A DNA stretch of 64,000 bases from Cyanophora paradoxa. Taxonomy: Eukaryota > Glaucocystophyceae > Cyanophorales > Cyanophoraceae. How positions within the stretch are numbered: the stretch's first letter is position 1; the number at the start of each line of letters is the position of its first letter. Where the stretch lies: contig QPMI01000482.1 of the NCBI GenBank assembly GCA_004431415.1, positions 124,001 through 188,000 of the forward strand. The letters run 5' to 3'. Made by a program: the position numbers and the translations under genes. Shown in pieces: positions 63,198 to 64,000 of the stretch. The notes beneath the pieces are model-generated. The model was not told the origin of the DNA. It was given only the letters and a program-made list of their open reading frames with translations, and made no database searches.

Positions 63198-63419
63198 ATG
63201 GAGAAATTCGAAGACTTCTGTAAAGAATTTACCCAAATCGCTTATGGTAACACTGAAATACGAAGACCATCAAGAAAGCAAAAATTAAAAGACCTTTTTC
63301 AAAACATGATCTTGTCATTTGATGCTGATAATAGAAATACTAAATATCATAATACAGTCACAGGATCTGTTAGGGAACGTCTCCAAGAGAAATTAGCAAA
63401 ACGAAGAATTTCACATTAA
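63198..63419 (+). CDS. Unknown small basic protein
   Basis: The 73-residue protein MEKFEDFCKEFTQIAYGNTE continues IRRPSRKQKLKDLFQNMILS and ends ERLQEKLAKRRISH. GCATGACGCCCTTCTTTTTATA (63,146-63,167) lies about 30 bp upstream and matches the TGACGC plus CTTTTTATA promoter-like pattern. This favours this frame over the longer overlapping frame from 63,088. Confidence 0.55.
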   Translation: MEKFEDFCKEFTQIAYGNTEIRRPSRKQKLKDLFQNMILSFDADNRNTKYHNTVTGSVRERLQEKLAKRRISH

Positions 63420-63597
63420 ACGCACTTTAAAAAGGGTCTTTTTGCAAACCTCCACAGAACCGTGTAGGTTTATGTTTCGATCTACGCAAACAGCTACAAT
63501 GTCCTGTATAGGTAGTTTTGAAAATTAAAGCGTTTTCACTCTTTCCTGTTCCGATAACATTCGCATTCTGAAAGAAATGACCTTAATATTAACTTCC
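63420..63597. terminator. Convergent intergenic gap with a possible stem-loop
   Basis: Between convergent genes. AACCTCCACAGAACCGTGTAGG (63,449 onward, quoted in part) can fold with AACCT/AGGTT and ACA/TGT arms. AAAAAGGGTCTTTTTGC just before it is a second weak hairpin. Either could end transcription; evidence is structural only. Confidence 0.3.
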
Positions 63598-63819
63598 TTA
63601 TTGCGTCGCGACCTTCCAATTGTTGTGATCTTTACCCAAAAGTTTGACAAAGTCTAAGATATGGATAAACTCGGAACGCGATATATCATTAGGTAAATCA
63701 AACGGCTCCGTTTCTATTTCCCAATAATTCACTTTGTAGAAATATAACAAACCGTCAGATCCCTTAGCATAATGTATATCGGGATTCTCTGTAAAATATC
63801 CGATTTGCTCAATTTCCAT
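63598..63819 (-). CDS. Unknown small protein
   Basis: The 73-residue protein MEIEQIGYFTENPDIHYAKG continues SDGLLYFYKVNYWEIETEPF. It is rich in aromatic residues and acidic. It overlaps the 3' end of the next frame on the same strand in a different phase; the two could be one gene with another one-base shift near 63,820-63,835. Confidence 0.55.
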   Translation of the reverse strand: MEIEQIGYFTENPDIHYAKGSDGLLYFYKVNYWEIETEPFDLPNDISRSEFIHILDFVKLLGKDHNNWKVATQ

Positions 63820-63980
63820 ATTATGTCGCTATTATCTAATTCATTCATAAACATTATCAATCTGTCGATATTGATTTTAATTAAGGAAGTATTAACTGAA
63901 AACACGGGCTTTCCGTTGTACATATACGGCGTCTCCATCATTGCAATCAATCTTAGCACGAGCGTTAGGATGTCTCCCAT
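63729..63980 (-). CDS. Unknown small protein, possibly the front part of the previous gene
   Basis: The 83-residue frame MGDILTLVLRLIAMMETPYM has a protein-like N-terminal part (NGKPVFSVNTSLIKINIDRL) up to about 63,835, then continues over the previous gene. The reading beyond 63,835 is less convincing. The upstream region is cut by the window edge. Confidence 0.4.
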   Translation of the reverse strand: MGDILTLVLRLIAMMETPYMYNGKPVFSVNTSLIKINIDRLIMFMNELDNSDIIWKLSKSDILQRIPIYIMLRDLTVCYISTK

Positions 63981-64000
63981 GCCGCTTAAATGGTTTTCAT

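Noticed and set aside
63088-63288. 66-codon frame as a gene
   Set aside because: It overlaps the promoter-like motif and most of the better-supported gene at 63,198 in another frame.

Overview
The window joins two very different kinds of DNA. Positions 1 to about 31,690 are strongly GC-rich nuclear DNA of a unicellular, probably photosynthetic eukaryote (an alga). Genes there are broken by short GT-AG introns rich in C runs, and they encode a triose-phosphate-transporter-type carrier, beta-carbonic anhydrase and Rubisco-methyltransferase-like SET proteins. I cannot name the lineage. From about 31,690 to the end the DNA is AT-rich, intronless and gene-dense, and it encodes the hallmark genes of an integrated Polinton-like virus / virophage-like element.

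Host part, left to right: a TPT-family transporter running off the left edge (minus); a head-to-head pair encoding both steps of glutathione-dependent formaldehyde oxidation, S-formylglutathione hydrolase (minus) and class III alcohol dehydrogenase (plus), whose 5' exons encode similar presequences; a helical-repeat protein and an unrecognised low-complexity protein (minus); a spacer very rich in short palindromes; two adjacent SET-domain methyltransferase-like genes (minus); a divergent F-box/kelch gene (plus); two tRNA-like units in which the T-arm half precedes the D-arm half (candidate permuted tRNA genes); a small membrane protein; beta-carbonic anhydrase (minus); and two tandem paralogs of unknown function.

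Viral part: a repeat and hairpin zone at the left edge, then protein-primed family B DNA polymerase, an AT-hook protein, an RVE-type integrase, an AP2-like protein and an ExoX-C-like protein. Next come two related but distinct morphogenesis cassettes, A and B, each built as packaging ATPase (-), double jelly-roll major capsid protein (-), then divergent penton/minor capsid protein (+). Beyond cassette B lie RING-finger paralogs, a second AT-hook protein, a DUF5710-like protein, a primase-SF3 helicase and several small genes, spaced by four copies of a GTTAC-rich module of about 190 bp and sharing an AAAAAWTGAC promoter-like motif. The right edge of the element is outside the window.

A 6.55 kb block covering most of cassette A and the left of cassette B occurs twice (38,831-45,364 and 46,401-52,950). 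The first copy differs from the second by 16 single-base deletions, nearly all in homopolymer runs, and the copies are joined by a scrambled 1 kb segment. The second copy has intact genes. An assembly artefact is the most economical explanation. Removing it would leave one locus of more than 24 kb with two capsid cassettes and both pPolB and primase-helicase replication genes: either two adjacent viruses or one double-capsid element.
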